From positions 153,961,776 to 154,025,775 of the forward strand of contig OX104127.1 of assembly GCA_944470555.2 (NCBI GenBank): a stretch of DNA of 64,000 bases. The letters run 5' to 3'. The stretch is from Heterobilharzia americana. Its lineage: Eukaryota > Platyhelminthes > Trematoda > Strigeidida > Schistosomatidae. Shown here piece by piece: positions 1-10,140 of this stretch (positions within the stretch are counted from its first letter, which is position 1; the number at the start of each line of letters is the position of its first letter). The notes below the pieces were generated by a model that was given only the letters and a program-made list of their open reading frames with translations, was not told the DNA's origin and ran no database searches. The position numbers and the translations under genes were made by a program.

Positions 1-964
1 ACAACCAGTAGAAATACACAACAAACCCATTGGGAAGTCAGGCATGCCGCCCACAGCATGTCCAAGTCTCGGTAGGGCTAACTCGGTCATCTTGTTCAAC
101 GTCGATGTATCGATAGACTCATTGTTGATCGAGAGAGAACGGTTTGACAGCCGAATGTGGACCTACTGCTGTCAGATGCTTGGACTCCCTCCTCTCCCCG
201 TAACATTGTTTTGCCGTTCCTGCGGAAAACGGGCACCTTGGGATAGGCCACCCCCTTTACGTCTGTCCTTGAACACCACCAAGGAGACCAAAGGCACCCT
301 CATTCTCTCGCACCAACTGGACGTTATTAACAACTGCAAAATTTGGGCCACGCCTGACAAGCCATGATCAATAAGAGAGAGGGGAAGAAAATCAGCTGTT
401 GGAAATGCAAACGGAAACAACACTATGGTTGTACATGGGATTCCAGAACTGTCAAGTGACTGCTCAGCTGAAGATCGGTACTTTCATGACGTCCAGCAAT
501 GACACTGGCTCACAACCAAGGTTGGTCCTGACAGTATACCGGCCAACAGCATCGGTAGGCTGCCAAGGTCAACTCGTTTGAAGTCCATACCCACTCGCAG
601 ACTGCTTACCATCCGATTAGACACACATGCCTCCCCCACAGACTTTCTTCCCACATGGTGTAATGTAATGGCCCAATACGCACGTGTGAAAGTGAGCCTA
701 GAAGCATGAGGCAAGAGGAAAGACGGCAACTACCAAGACCTCTGAAGTCAGTGGTCGTCACGCAGGCACCGACCAGTGAATCAGATACGTCGAGTAAAGA
801 AGCTCCCACTGCCACAGCCCTCACCCAAGTTGAAATTAAGATGCAAAAAAACGGAGAGATGCCAGTCCTGTGAGGACTGGCGACTCTAGACCCAACCACG
901 TAAACGCTTCTCCTGTAAAGCCACACAACCAGCCCTCCCCTCTCACCAGGCACACTCTAATATG

Positions 965-1873
965 TATGTACAGCAACGTTAGGGGCTGAGAGGGAAAGTA
1001 GCGGGGATGGGGACACACCCTGACATCATATTTATCACTGAATCCTGGCTCTCGCCAGACATCTCCGACGAAGAGATGCATGTTACTGGCATGGAACTCT
1101 TCCGCGGGGACAGAGAGCTCAGAGCAGGGGGAGTGGCTCTCTGAGTAAGCATCCAGTTAAAGGTAAGGATGGTTAGCGATACCGCCTTAACCCAGCTCTC
1201 AGGATCTCTCTGGTGCTGTTTCACCCTCCACCGTACCAAATATCTGCTCGGAGTCATATATCGGTCTCCCACGGGCTCCCCTACACATAAGGAAATGGAC
1301 TTCAAGGCAATCTTAACGACTTCCTCTGCAAATTGCAACCCTGTAGTCTTTGCCGGCGACTTCGATACCCCATGCACCCTCCTCGAGACGGATGGGGGAC
1401 ACATCAGATCCTTCAATCAGAAGCTGAAGAATGCAATTAAGACTGCAGGCCTCTCAGAGAAGGTGGGTGATGCCACACGCTGAAGACCTAACGGAAATGC
1501 ATCGCGCCCTGACTACGTTCTGGTGAACGATGAACTTCCTGTTGGGGACTTTTCCATCCAACCTCTCCTTGGCCCCAGTGACTACGCTGTAATAACCTTG
1601 TCCATGATTACTACGGACGCCCTGCAACCGGAGATGCCCAACACCTCTTGCCACGGCAAGGCCAACTACGAGACCATGAGAGACTATCTCATTGATGCAT
1701 CGTGGCCGGTAGACCGAATTTATCCCACAACAGATGACCACTGGATACAACGGAAGAAAATAATCCTTGAGTCTATCAGTCACAGTGTACTAGAGGTAAC
1801 ACATAGACTATCGGTGAGAACCACACCGAGTCGCTACGACACTGACCAGGTCTTCACGAGGAAACCCCCTTAA
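965..1873 (+). pseudogene. CR1-like endonuclease domain, broken
   Basis: Two open pieces (1,169-1,483 and 1,523-1,873) plus interrupted sequence upstream read as an apurinic-like endonuclease/exonuclease/phosphatase domain. Visible family motifs are FITESWLSPDISDEE near 1,040, LLGVIYRSPTGSP near 1,250, VVFAGDFDTP near 1,345 (the usual form is GDFN, so Asn is changed to Asp) and a DYVLVND motif near 1,510. In intact elements this domain nicks the target DNA to prime reverse transcription. Stops near 1,141 and 1,481 make it a relic. Confidence 0.75.
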
Positions 1874-2030
1874 GGTAGCATACCAGAGAGCAAACACCAT
1901 ACTCAGCTCCAAATTTTTCCCCCTAAGTGTATGTGCTTGATGGAATGCCTTACCGCGACACGTCGTTATGGCTCCCTCAGTCGACTCATTCAAGAGGCGA
2001 TTAGGCAGTTATGTTACCTCGCATGGACTA

Positions 2031-2586
2031 CCACGGACGTACTCAGGTAGTCACCAACCTCACTGGCCCCCAACTCCCTCCTAACTACCACTCACTATCT
2101 CCCTCCTTAGTACACCCAAATTGCCTACTAGTTCTTCTGTGGGAACCAAACCCACGTGATCATTCGGGCAATCCCCAAATACTTTACTTTCACTTATTTC
2201 TTTTTTCACCCCTCCTTTACTTCTCTTTCCCCTTTCTCTTCCCTATATCATTATTTTTTTCCTCCTTTTTTATTTTTTTATTCTCTCTTCATTGCTTCAC
2301 CACTACCCTACTATTCTCTTCCGGGTACCTACGCAGAAAGGAGTCACGACAGTTCTCTAAACGTCCCAGCAACCCGTAGCTCCCTAATCACTCTACAAAT
2401 TACAACCTAATAACCCACAAAACATCCACCTCACGGAAGCTAAAAGCAAGAAAGCAGAGGGTATTTCCTCGTACACTGCAGGAGTGAACCGAACAGTTCG
2501 AAACGATCCCTAAGAACTAGAAGCGAGAGATCAAAAACTACCGGTTTTCTACGCTCGTGCTTTCAGTATTGGATATTGGATTGGAT
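2031..2586 (+). repeat. CR1-like 3' UTR and microsatellite tail
   Basis: This stretch is strongly pyrimidine-rich (about 2,180-2,330) and ends in an ATTGGAT-type tail. It matches the reverse complement of 55,861-56,400, so it is the shared 3' untranslated region of one element family. Apparent ORFs in it are low-complexity artefacts. Confidence 0.65.
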
Positions 2587-2752
2587 CTAGAAATAGGGTG
2601 AGAGCTCCATGATTAAGTAGCCCAACTCAGAGAACACAATAAGATCAAGACAATCCACCTGAGGCAAAAATATTTTCCACCACTTCATCAGTACTATTAT
2701 TATGCTCCAGTAAAAATGTGTGTTACGTTATGGGATTTCCGGCAGGTAATAC

Positions 2753-3094
2753 TGTAGCGTCACACACTTCCCCAAAATCAATAGCCTAGGGTTTGACGAC
2801 TTTCGACATTGGTGCTGACCTTGACAGTTTAACTGGACTCGCTAAGCTGAAGGCACCCGGTCAAGCATCCTCGCCATTTGGCACGCTGTCGTGTTACGTT
2901 GCACTGCTCGTATTCGACTCTCTAGCCAGTCAGTTGGAACGCATCGGTGTTTTGGCACAACCATCCAAATATACTATTCCATCCGAGTACGCTATCGTGT
3001 TCTTCCTTGGTCTCGTATTCGTGGGTATATAACAAGTCCGAATAATTATTGATTGGTCTTTGCGTCTGTCAAGTTCGCACCAGGACAAATCCTA
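2753..3094 (+). repeat. 5' LTR of gypsy element A
   Basis: It begins TGTAGCGTCACAC and ends near CAAATCCTA, just before the primer site. The same 342-bp unit recurs at 5,181-5,522, 13,065-13,406 (reversed) and 61,697-62,038, with shorter or older copies at 57,031-57,366 and 49,466-49,790. Confidence 0.88.
3026..3032 (+). promoter_or_regulatory. TATA box of the family-A LTR
   Basis: TATATAA lies about 65 bp before the LTR end and is preserved in the other young LTR copies (about 5,454 and, reversed, about 13,130). This is the expected place for an RNA polymerase II promoter in an LTR. Confidence 0.5.
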
Positions 3095-3097
3095 AAT

Positions 3098-3115
3098 TGG
3101 TGAGCCCGACGTGAT
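3098..3115 (+). promoter_or_regulatory. tRNA-Trp primer binding site
   Basis: TGGTGAGCCCGACGTGAT lies 3 nt after the LTR and is complementary to the 3' end of an animal tRNA-Trp ending in CCA. tRNA-Trp priming is the known habit of the CsRn1 gypsy group. A second partial match, TTGGTGAGCC, follows at 3,146-3,155. Confidence 0.75.
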
Positions 3116-3225
3116 CATATATCCCATCCAATAACAAGTATTGAATTGGTGAGCCTGTTCCATTTTATATTTGTTTGTTGTTTTCACTTCGATAACATTT
3201 ATATATCCATTTACTATACTTTCTC

Positions 3226-4065
3226 ATGTCCGACCACACTCCCAAGCTTATTCGTATTAAGCTGACTACGAACACAATCCAACTCGTGCCATATTGGCCA
3301 GACAATGCAGAAACATGGTTTCTGTATGCCGAGGCAGATTTTCGAGAACAGGGTGTCTCAGATCCTCAATCTCGATTTCTTGCTGTCATACGGTCACTAC
3401 CGCGAGAATTAAACAGGTATGTTACAGCAAACATGTTTAATCCTGAAGTAAGTGACCCTTATGCACTTCTAAAAGCCTCACTCTTGAAGGAAAGCGATCT
3501 GACAAAACGCCAACGCCTAGACGAATCACTTCGCAACATCGAGCTAGGCAGCTGCTCAGCTACTGAAGTCCTCGCACGCATGCGAGAAGTAATGGGCGCA
3601 CGAACATTCAACGATGGTTTTTTCCGAGAACTATTTCTCTCGAAACTACCACAACCGGTGCAAACCGTGTTGGTGACACTGCAGTCAGTCCCACTCGACG
3701 ACCTGGCAGCCTCAGCAGATAAAATACTGGAGATATCCAGCAGACCCGTCTCCAACGTATATTCTATCTGCGACAAACCAGAGCGCCAGGATTCAGAGGT
3801 GACCAAGTTGTGCAACTCTGTGAAACGGTTGCTACGATCTCGAAGTCCTAGATCACGTAGCACTTCACAGAAACGCACCTTGGCGCATCGCAGCAAGTCG
3901 CGTGGTAGCCCTAAAACGAAACCCAACAGGGTGGAAAACCCTGAATGGTGCTGGTTTCATAACACTTACGGGGATGAAGCCAGAAAATGTCGTAAACCAT
4001 GCCGTTTTAAGAAGGACACAAACTCGGGAAACGGTCACGCCGGCACGTGCTCACGGCAACCGTAG
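3226..4065 (+). CDS. Gypsy gag protein (element A)
   Basis: This is an intact 279-residue ORF beginning MSDHTPK. Residues 1-170 are the capsid-like region. The C-terminal third is basic and rich in RSRS repeats, followed by one zinc finger of the form C-X2-H-X9-C-X3-C (CWFHNTYGDEARKCRKPC, about residues 242-259). This CHCC finger is the hallmark of the CsRn1 gypsy group, not the usual CCHC knuckle. Gag coats the RNA and forms the particle. Pol follows in the -1 frame, overlapping at about 4,047-4,065, so a frameshift would be needed for Gag-Pol. The ORF is intact but the element lacks most of pol. Element C has a broken copy at 57,703. Confidence 0.85.
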   Translation: MSDHTPKLIRIKLTTNTIQLVPYWPDNAETWFLYAEADFREQGVSDPQSRFLAVIRSLPRELNRYVTANMFNPEVSDPYALLKASLLKESDLTKRQRLDESLRNIELGSCSATEVLARMREVMGARTFNDGFFRELFLSKLPQPVQTVLVTLQSVPLDDLAASADKILEISSRPVSNVYSICDKPERQDSEVTKLCNSVKRLLRSRSPRSRSTSQKRTLAHRSKSRGSPKTKPNRVENPEWCWFHNTYGDEARKCRKPCRFKKDTNSGNGHAGTCSRQP

Positions 4066-4815
4066 CCGGCGGAAAAAGCCGTTTGCTCTACGTCACCGAC
4101 GTTAAAACGAAAGTCCGCTACCTCGTCGACACCGGCGCAGAAGTTAGTGTTCTTCCAGCAACGACAAAGGAGCGTCATCTTGACCCATCCTTCAATCTTC
4201 AAGCAGCCAACGGCAAGGCAATCGCGACATTCGGGAGACAGTATGCCTACCTCTGAATCTTCCTCCCGGCTGATTTTTCTATGCCCATCATTGGCATAGA
4301 TATGTTCAACCATTACGATCTACTCGTAGATGCTCGCCGTCGACGACTGATAGATAACAACACAAAGTTATCTATTGGCGGCACCACCTATGTAGGTCCG
4401 AGTTTAGCCATCGTTAGGACTAAACAATCAGGCGACGCGTCCTACCAGGCAGTTCTGGAGAAATATCCAGAGTTACAGCAACCGAAGCACACTCTTCCGT
4501 GCATAACCAGCAATGTTATGCATCACGTCACAACCACAGGTCCACCTGTGGCATCCAAAGCGCGCCGTTTAGCCCCCGATAAGCTCAAAACAGCGAAGAG
4601 CGAATTCGACCACATGCTCGACCTGGGCATTATCAGACCGTCCAACAGTCCTTGGGCATCGCCATTGCACATGGTTCCCAAGAAGGATAGCAACGACTGG
4701 CGTCCAACCGGTGATTACCGAAGGCTCAACGCCAAAACAACTCCGGACTGCTACCCGATACATCAATACAAACCCTCGTACACTTTGCCTTTTTTTTCAA
4801 TTTTTCTTACCATGT
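4047..4815 (+). pseudogene. Gypsy pol remnant: protease and start of RT (element A)
   Basis: The first open piece (4,047-4,256) has the aspartic protease active site YLVDTGAEVSVLP. A TGA at 4,254 interrupts the frame, which then reopens (4,281-4,815) with the protease C-terminal part ([17 protein letters not shown]) and the first RT blocks ([28 protein letters not shown]). It stops where RT motif A should begin. The last residues are read from 3' UTR sequence joined by the deletion near 4,760. Comparison with element B suggests some 15 residues are also lost around the TGA. Confidence 0.8.
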
Positions 4816-5180
4816 AATGAAACTTTTAAAAAAACGGTGAAGATAAGCGTAAATTTTTATTTTTCGATATGTTTATATATAAATAATTCCCATTTTTACG
4901 CAACGTTTTCGTGGTATTAAAGACTTTTATTTATATTCCAGGTGCAACGAGCACTGGACGGAACGTCGAAAGGAGCAACGACCGAGACCGACGTACAATT
5001 CGATTTATTGTATTTTATTATTTAATTGCCACGACACCCTAGAATAAGTTCAGACAACCAGGGGCCACCTCACGCAGTGAGCCCATCGGAAGAGTTTTAC
5101 CAGTGGAGAAACCACTGGGTTTTTACTTCCGGCTGGTATCGTCTTAGGGTCCTCACGAACCCACTAGGGGGAGAGTGATC

Positions 5181-5522
5181 TGTAGCGTCACACACTTCCC
5201 CAAAATCAATAGCCTAGGGTTTGACGACTTTCGACATTGATGCTGACCTTGATAGTTTAACTGGACTCGCTAAGCTGAAGGCACCCGGTCAAGCATCCTC
5301 GCCATTTGGCACGCTGTCGTGTTACGTTGCATTGCTCGTATTCGACTCTCTAGCCAGTTAGTTGGAACGCATCGGTGTTTTGGCACAACCATCCAAATAT
5401 ACTATTCCATCCGAGTACGCTATCGTGTTCTTCCTTGGTCTCGTATTCGTGGGTATATAACAAGTCCGAATAATTATTGATTGGTCTTTGCGTCTGTCAA
5501 GTTCGCACCAGGACAAATCCTA
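5181..5522 (+). repeat. 3' LTR of gypsy element A
   Basis: This is the same 342-bp unit as the 5' LTR, preceded by a purine-rich tract (GGGGGAGAG) that would prime plus-strand synthesis. About four substitutions separate the two LTRs, suggesting a fairly young insertion. Confidence 0.85.
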
Positions 5523-5954
5523 AAAAACTTTGATAAGTACGCTCCCGGAAAATATTTTGAGCGGAAATAAATATTGCTCCTGAATGGTGATATTAATGAC
5601 AACAGCATCTAGGAGATTGATGTGAAACGCGCAGCTGCTGTTACATTACCGTCCGGTCCGGACTCGGAAAACAATTCGAGGTGGAGTGTAGCTTTATTCA
5701 CCCAGTACAATAGTCCACTATTCAATATCGGTATTCTAGTAACAGGACTGCACTGTGTTTTTGGGCATTTCTGTGTCCGTTTCCAACTCGTGCGAAGCTT
5801 TTTGTTTGATCTTTCCTAGTTTGATAAACAACAGTTTAAAAACATCTTAAAAAGGTTCGTGGGAACATGATATAATTCGAAGACTTTTTGAAAGGGAGGA
5901 ATTTTATGTTATGTCTTACCATACTTGGTGGGGCTACTGACGATTTGTTCGGCT
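5523..5954 (+). other. Unassigned spacer
   Basis: No convincing gene. A 65-codon ORF at 5,622-5,819 has no recognisable motif. Confidence 0.3.
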
Positions 5955-6170
5955 GCCAAGCGCTTTAGATACATACCAGAAGGGTACGCTTTCACAATGT
6001 TTACCAACCGTATGACTCACAGAAGCGATTGACGCAGAGCAAGACAACTGTTCATCTCAAGGATTTTGGCATTGGGAACTTATTTGATAATTCACTTCAG
6101 ATATATGAGGTTGAAGGCTGCGAAAATGAGGCAGTAGATGCCTTATCTCACATGTACGTTAACGTCTTGG
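5955..6170 (+). pseudogene. Fossil gypsy RNase H fragment
   Basis: Two frames joined by frameshifts resemble the end of the gypsy RNase H domain. AKRFRYIPEGYAFTMFTNRM (5,955 on) matches the block that reads VKHFRHFVEGRDFIIFTDH in element B. About 70 bp later EAVDALSHM matches the closing VADALSR block. It is heavily decayed, has no adjacent LTR and differs too much to be part of element A. Confidence 0.5.
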
Positions 6171-7525
6171 AACGCGTCTATATTGAATCAGTAGAAATGA
6201 CAGTTGCAGCTGGCCGGTGAAAAAGCTATCTAGACATTTCCCTTCATCTGCGAGAAGTGAGGCTTGGGGATCTATCCGCCATCTGTAGCGCTAAATAAGA
6301 GGAAAATCCCTCCTGCATGACCTTTAAAGTTATACTTGCGTTTACTGTTCTATTTTTTGTATTGGAACATAACGTTATTGTCCTGTTTTCTCACTCCCAG
6401 TGTTGCTGAAACCGACATGAGTGCAGATATTGGTTTCTTAATTTTGATAACAACATATTTGGATTTGTCTTGGATAATCCAGTTTATTCAACTGTAATCT
6501 GCCACGTTCAAAGTTTTGTTTCACTTTCACTGTCGGTTTTCCCAGATTAAGGCGGTGTGAAAGGCCATTAATGTTATGGCTTTGATTAGATCATCTGTAG
6601 ACATTCCTGGTGTTCGTTCTGACTCTTACAGGTAAATGTTTTTGCTTCTTTTTGTTGTGAACACTTTAACTTTGTTTTGAGTATGTGGTCTTCATCAACT
6701 ACTGACATATTCAGCTATCCGGTTGATACTCTGAATCAAAAAAACTTATAGCTAACTGAACAGTGGCAAGGCGGCATTGTTGGGGTACCTTTTGGTCTTA
6801 TATTGTATAACGATTGAATAGTACTGTGGATTTTACGTATATATAAGCTGAATATAACCATGTCTGTTTTCTGTTACCATAAGCTTTCACTTCTTCCTCA
6901 CGCGATCTCCTCCACGTCACCCGCGGACGCTCAACTCGTCATTTCCCATTTGGTTTGCACTCGCCGGCCTGGGACGTAATGTCTCCAAACAGTCTTCTTA
7001 GTATGTCCAATCCATCTCCACTTTATTATGCATACTTTTTGGGCGATGTTTCTTGGTTGGTTCGTAGGCAGTCAGAGTGAGTTCCTTGTTGCTTATTCTT
7101 ATTATTCTGGCCATCTGATCTAGTCTTCAGTGTAGAGTGAACGTAGGCGGCAGCCGTTGATGAATGTCTGCATTTTTTGGAAGTGCTTATCACAACACGC
7201 CAAGTCTCTCAACCACCACATAAAAGCACTGACTTGACTGAATTAGCTTTTAAAATCTGCATCTTGTTCCTTATGCTGGCTGGAGTGCAGTAGATTTACA
7301 CAGTGATTTCAGATTAATGTAGGAAGGCCTGTCTTGCTGTCTTCTCTATCCCGGCTTTGACATCCTCACCTGTACCGTCGCCTGTTGTTGAAACGATGCT
7401 GCCTGGGTAGGTCTATTTCTTTAGCTTTCTTCTGTTGATGGTGATGGGTGCTTGTTGTTGTTTAGGCATCTTCATAACCTCTGTCTTCTCTACGTTCACC
7501 TGAAGTCCCGTCTTCTCTGCCTGTT

Positions 7526-7807
7526 CTACCAACTTGTTACTTTTCGCCTGTAGATTTTCGAGTTTGTGCTACAGGTTATTTGACATAAATCGTCACCTGC
7601 GAAATCCAAATCTTCTTCTGGGGTGTTTTCATCCACCAAGCAGCACATACCCTTTTCTCGCTCCTCACAGTTTGTTGCATGATGTAGTTCAGTCGAGTCG
7701 ACCGCAATCAGGAAGATCATCGGTGATGATAGTCGGAAGCCTTGTCTTACTCCTGTCTTCACTTCAAAGGCATCACCGAGCTTTTCATTGTGAATCACTT
7801 GTGGCAC
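7526..7807 (-). pseudogene. RTE-like reverse transcriptase, palm region, broken
   Basis: This 93-residue open piece contains FEVKTGVRQG (RT domain 4 onset) and LDFAGDDLC, which corresponds to the catalytic FADD box with a Gly inserted. The intact form LDFADDLC is seen at 33,321-33,566. The catalytic site is damaged. Confidence 0.7.
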
Positions 7808-8312
7808 TAAAACCGTAGTGTTGAAGCAGCTGCCAATTACTTCTCAGTCCACGCTATCGAAGGTCTTTTTAAAGTGCATATAGCTGAGATACGGATACAG
7901 TTGACTGCCATCCTATGCTATATTTTATGATGATTTATAGCGTAGTGTTACAACTTGATCCGCACATGATTTGTTTTTCCTGAAGCCAGCCTGTTCTATT
8001 CGTGATTTTGAATGCAGAGTATTTTTTAGTCTCTCCAGAATGGTGTGGCTCAATACTTTGAATGGGATGGATAGGAGCATGATTCCGCGCTAGTTCTTGC
8101 AAAGACTTAGACCACTCTACTTTGGTAGTTTGACAAGGTAGCCCTTCTTCCAATCAGCAGGTACCTTTCCTTGCGAACCTTCCGCAATAGTGGTATGAGC
8201 ATGTCCGCTGATGTCTCTGCATCCATTTTCAGTGCTTCTGGAGGTATTCCATCTAAACCTGCTGCTACCCTGGCTTTCAGCAACTTTATGGAGTTCAGGA
8301 CTTCTGGTTTTA

Positions 8313-8540
8313 TGAACAAACAGATATTTTATTCTCAGGTTATGAACTTAACAGTAAGAGAAGCCGGTTTACAAGCATCACCAAATTGATAATGGTAGAG
8401 AAATCCTAGAGTTGAGCAGCGTTGAATGGTACAGAAGGGAGGACACTAAACTCCATTATGATATGAAGTGTCTAACAGTTATGAAAAGGGCAGAAAAATA
8501 TCACTTTGCAGTACATATACATTGTTTTGAGGGTTTGTAT
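8313..8540 (+). repeat. Short interspersed repeat inserted in the RTE-like element
   Basis: The RTE reading is interrupted between a LLNRPPPP-type segment and the IKPEVLNSIK segment by about 220 bp that align with 23,500-23,690 (shared GAGAAGCC, GTTTACA, GCATCA and a later GTACAGA-GGGAGG block). This is a small repeat family of unknown type. Strand is arbitrary and boundaries are approximate. Confidence 0.4.
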
Positions 8541-10140
8541 TCACCGATAGTTCTGCAACTGCTAGTGGTATTCCTGAACGAGTTGTACGTGGTGGTGGTG
8601 GTCGATTCAAGAGCTTTTGAAGTTAGCCCATCGTTTCCTTTGTTTCTCATCTTTGGTAACTGGGTTTCCTTCACTATCCTTTATTGGTTTCATCTGTGTT
8701 GATCTCTTCCCAGATAGTAACCTGGTTGTCTTATATAGTGTCAGGTCTCGCCTACCAGCAGCTGTTCAACTTCACTTACCAGTTTGTCGTAGAAGTGTCT
8801 TTTGTCTTTGCACCCACTCCTCTTCACTTCTTTATCCAATATTTTATAGGTTGTGTTCAGTCCCTCTTTTCGTTGTTCATCTCTGCACTGCACTGCTCCA
8901 TCTGCTTCACCACCTTCCTCTCCCTTCTCTATCAGCTTCCATGTGTCCGTCGAGATCCATTCCTTGTCTTGTTTCTTCCTTCTTATTACGGTTTTGCACT
9001 TTTCTTTCCATATCTCTCTAGGAGATCCATTGTTCTTTCACGTCAATTTCTTTAGAAATACTGCTTAATGTCTCCCATTTTTCCTGATGACTCCCTGACG
9101 TGAAGATGTTCTTTGTAGTTTCGTGCTTCAGTTTCTGTTCTGGGTGTTGAATTTGAACTGTGGTCTATCATCACCAGCTTCTTTGAAAGCTTTCAACTTG
9201 ATTTTGAAGGTAAGTTCCTTGAACTAGATAGTGAGTGGTGTGAACCTACATCTGCTCCTCTTGTTCATCTTGTTTGCGCCCAGTAGGCTGGCTTTGTCTC
9301 CAGTTTCTTGAGATTGAAATGAAGTCGATCTGATCTTTAGTGTGGTGTGTCCAGGTGTCTGGTGAAATCCATGTCACTTTGTGAATATCCTTGTGTTTGT
9401 GCACAGTGCCTGCAACCACCAAATCGTTGAGTGCACAGAAGTCTTCAAAGAGTTCTCCATTCTGATTCACCATCTCACCGATTGCCTTTCGACCGATGAT
9501 GAGTTATCTTCCTGTGTTGCCTGCTCCTAGTTTGGCATTCATGTCACCTGTTAGAATGGATTTTGATGTTGTCATCTGGAATGGGGTCTTGTCGATTAGT
9601 GATTGTAGTTGTCTTTAGAATTCCTCCTTCTTCTCTTGATCCGCATTATTTGCAGGTGCTTAGCGTAGCGTGGCATTGTATGATTGTGACTTTCCTTCCT
9701 TTTGATTTGAATCTTGCTGTCATGATCTTGATCCTGGAGTAGACTGGTTCCCACTGCATGAGATCCTACAATGTGGTTGAGGACATCATGATAGCCACTG
9801 GAAAACTCAGTGTGCTTGTGACTGTCGTCTGGGTGACAATATCGGAGTAGATTATTGACTCCTCTGCAGTTGACAGTTTGGAGAATCCACTTCCGTTTCA
9901 TCTGCTTTTGCAGATTCCAAGCACTACTTCCATGTTCTAGAAATGGTGACTCACAAGTACTACTTCTTTCAGCAATCCTCGCACATTAGTTAGGGTGTGG
10001 GGAACTAATCCGATTTAGATAAAGCAGCATTCTATCTGCAGCAGCAGCATTCTTATGACTTTATCGGATACACTCCCACTCTGTGCTTGGTATGACTGTG
10101 ATGTCTTTAGCAGCTTCATTGGGAGCGATTTTAGGTTTCA

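Larger units (their letters stand above)
1..2586 (+). mobile_element. CR1-like non-LTR retrotransposon, reverse transcriptase deleted
   Basis: The + strand carries the pieces of a CR1-type second ORF: an endonuclease region (about 965-1,640), a linker, then abruptly the extreme C-terminus (about 1,825-2,030) and a pyrimidine-rich 3' untranslated region. The roughly 2 kb that should hold the reverse transcriptase is missing; the join lies near 1,815. The end is fixed by the second copy at 55,861-56,640 on the minus strand, which shares the C-terminal residues (ALWNALPRHVV), the pyrimidine-rich stretch and the tail. The tail is an ATTGGAT-type microsatellite (2,568-2,585), as in CR1 elements, which end in short repeats rather than poly(A). 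Stops break the frame, so the copy is dead. The 5' end may lie outside the window. Confidence 0.75.
2753..5522 (+). mobile_element. Gypsy (CsRn1-clade) element A, internally deleted
   Basis: Two 342-bp direct LTRs (2,753-3,094 and 5,181-5,522) differ at about four positions. They enclose a tRNA-Trp primer site, gag, the start of pol and a purine tract (about 5,166-5,175). After about 4,760 the pol frame jumps straight into the 3' untranslated region. The equivalent 3' sequence in element C lies at about 61,300-61,500, so the RT core, RNase H and integrase are deleted. No clean 4-bp target duplication is visible at the flanks. The element is defective; solo LTR 13,065-13,406 and element C belong to the same family. 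Confidence 0.85.
6876..10140 (-). mobile_element. RTE-like (SR2-type) non-LTR retrotransposon, decayed
   Basis: On the minus strand the order is endonuclease (about 9,900-9,250), RT (about 8,320-7,526) and the C-terminal block (about 7,250-6,880). Recognisable pieces are NENGELF-type MVNQNGELFEDFCALNDLVV and IHKVTWISPDTWT (9,246-9,473), VLNSIKLLKARVAAGLDGIP (8,107-8,319), FEVKTGVRQG and LDFAGDDLC (7,526-7,807; the RT box normally reads FADD). The C-terminal block matches the better-preserved copy at 33,307-34,310. Many stops and frameshifts mark an old copy. About 220 bp of foreign repeat interrupts it at about 8,313-8,540. Confidence 0.75.

Noticed and set aside
2011..2410. Membrane protein-like ORFs rich in Phe, Ser and Leu
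   Set aside because: They are translations of a pyrimidine-rich 3' UTR of a CR1-like element.
3459..3926. Minus-strand 155-residue ORF (and its twin at 57,729-58,166)
   Set aside because: It is antisense to gag; the + strand frame holds the conserved finger and capsid region.
8412..9068. Several hydrophobic + strand ORFs
   Set aside because: They are antisense readings of the reversed RTE-like element; its minus-strand frames carry the real similarity.
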